From contig NZ_CP065410.1 in assembly GCF_020544405.1 (NCBI RefSeq), forward strand, positions 1,364,001-1,428,000: a stretch of 64,000 bases of DNA. Reading direction: 5' to 3'. Below the pieces are notes generated by a model that did not search any database, was not told the origin of the DNA, and saw only the letters and a list, made by a program, of their open reading frames with translations. The translations under genes and the position numbers were made by a program. Each line of letters begins with the position of its first letter. Position 1 is the stretch's first letter. Source of the stretch: Pseudomonas sp. IAC-BECa141 (GTDB taxonomy: Bacteria; Pseudomonadota; Gammaproteobacteria; Pseudomonadales; Pseudomonadaceae). Shown in pieces: positions 63,305 through 64,000 of the stretch.

Positions 63305-64000
63305 ATGAACGATCAAATGCGCAATTCCTTCACCTCGGTAGCGCCGCCGATCGTCGCTTCGCCGGCCAAGCGTATCCAGGCCCTGACCGGCGATCCGGAT
63401 TTCATGACCTCACTGGCCCGTGGCCTGGCGGTGGTGCAGGCGTTTCAGGAGCGCAAGCGCCACCTGACCATCGCCCAGATCAGCCACCGCACGGAAATTC
63501 CCCGCGCCGCCGTGCGCCGTTGCCTGCACACACTGATCAAACTCGGCTACGCCACCACCGACGGGCGCACTTATTCACTTCTGCCCAAAGTGCTGACCCT
63601 CGGACACGCCTATCTGTCCTCGACACCGCTGGCGGTCTCGGCCCAGCCGTACCTCGACCGCATGAGCGAGCAACTGCACGAAGCCTGCAACATGGCCACG
63701 CTGGAGGGCGACGACATCCTCTACATCGCCCGTTCGGCAACCACTCAGCGTCTGATTTCGGTGGACCTCTCGGTGGGCGGGCGTTTGCCGGCGTATTGCA
63801 CGTCCATGGGACGGATTCTGCTGGCAGCGCTGGACGACACCTCGCTGCGCGAATACCTCGACCACGCCGAACTGGTGGCCAAGACCAGCCGCACGATTCA
63901 CACCCCCGACGCCTTGCTCGAATGTTTGCAGGAAGTCCGGCAGCAGGGCTGGTGCATCGTCGATCAGGAACTGGAGCAAGGCCTGCGTTCGATTGCCGTG
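63305..64000 (+). CDS. pcaR: Beta-ketoadipate pathway regulator PcaR (IclR family), 3' end outside window
   Basis: The first 232 residues of an IclR-family regulator are present. They show a winged helix-turn-helix (LTIAQISHRTEIPRAAVRRC), then an effector domain with ATLEGDDILYIARSATTQRL and LPAYCTSMGRILLAAL. The N-terminus MNDQMRNSFTSVAPPIVASP is as I recall for PcaR. PcaR controls pca genes for protocatechuate catabolism in response to beta-ketoadipate. The start is the ATG behind AAAAAAGGAACCAC. The C-terminus lies beyond the window. Confidence 0.88.
   Translation, partial: MNDQMRNSFTSVAPPIVASPAKRIQALTGDPDFMTSLARGLAVVQAFQERKRHLTIAQISHRTEIPRAAVRRCLHTLIKLGYATTDGRTYSLLPKVLTLGHAYLSSTPLAVSAQPYLDRMSEQLHEACNMATLEGDDILYIARSATTQRLISVDLSVGGRLPAYCTSMGRILLAALDDTSLREYLDHAELVAKTSRTIHTPDALLECLQEVRQQGWCIVDQELEQGLRSIAV

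Noticed and set aside
1..64000. tRNA, rRNA or riboswitch genes
   Set aside because: I looked for cloverleaf-like segments, CCA-type ends and conserved riboswitch cores in the gaps and saw none that could be supported.

Overview
The window is a stretch of chromosome from a Pseudomonas of the fluorescens group. The evidence is a high-GC, tightly packed gene layout and Pseudomonas marker genes: quiP, a bra/liv operon, pcaR, ccoM, aotO, dinG and rapA. Fluorescens-type REP/REPIN palindromes also recur in at least six intergenic gaps. There is no rRNA, tRNA, CRISPR array, insertion sequence or prophage. All product names come from reading translated sequence and recalling families; no search was run.

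Layout. (1) 1-11 kb: the end of dcd and a frameshifted small gene, then the four-gene ligase-associated DNA repair set. The set is split in two, with exonuclease and ATP-dependent ligase at 8.2-11.0 kb and Lhr-type helicase and PdeM endonuclease at 0.5-3.7 kb. A complete basic amino acid ABC transporter operon lies between them. (2) 11-20 kb: the AHL acylase quiP, a GST, an isochorismatase gene cut by an in-frame TAG, a SEC-C/YchJ/LEA2/DUF6231 operon, and two tandem OmpA-like lipoproteins. Each OmpA-like gene is preceded by a hairpin that buries its Shine-Dalgarno sequence. A collagen-like secreted protein follows. (3) 20-35 kb: dinG, a large agarase-like glycoside hydrolase, a beta-lactamase-fold esterase, an OmpA protein with WPFG repeats and an AlgP-like basic tail, pdxH, a lower-GC zeta-toxin-like pair, nhaA, a PLP enzyme and an FAD dehydrogenase. 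(4) 35-40 kb: an SDR/LysR pair and a four-gene bufferin operon (precursor peptide, MNIO enzyme, partner protein, DoxX), a copper-linked RiPP system. (5) 40-45 kb: branched-chain amino acid transporter braC-livHMGF. (6) 45-57 kb: a 733-residue tubulin/FtsZ-superfamily protein, a beta-hydroxyacid dehydrogenase, an MHYT-GGDEF-EAL protein, an MFS transporter and rapA. (7) 57-64 kb: a PLP enzyme/RidA/LysR group, a tiny ccoM gene with an Anr-like box, a Pit phosphate transporter, and the start of pcaR behind candidate PcaR boxes.

The observations most worth following are the bufferin operon, the uncharacterised tubulin-like protein, the twin ribosome-binding-site hairpins, the split repair cluster whose exonuclease carries an N-terminal frameshift, and the Anr-box/ccoM pair. 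Two of the three broken genes differ from an intact reading frame by one missing base in a short C/G run, so sequencing error must be excluded before they are called pseudogenes.
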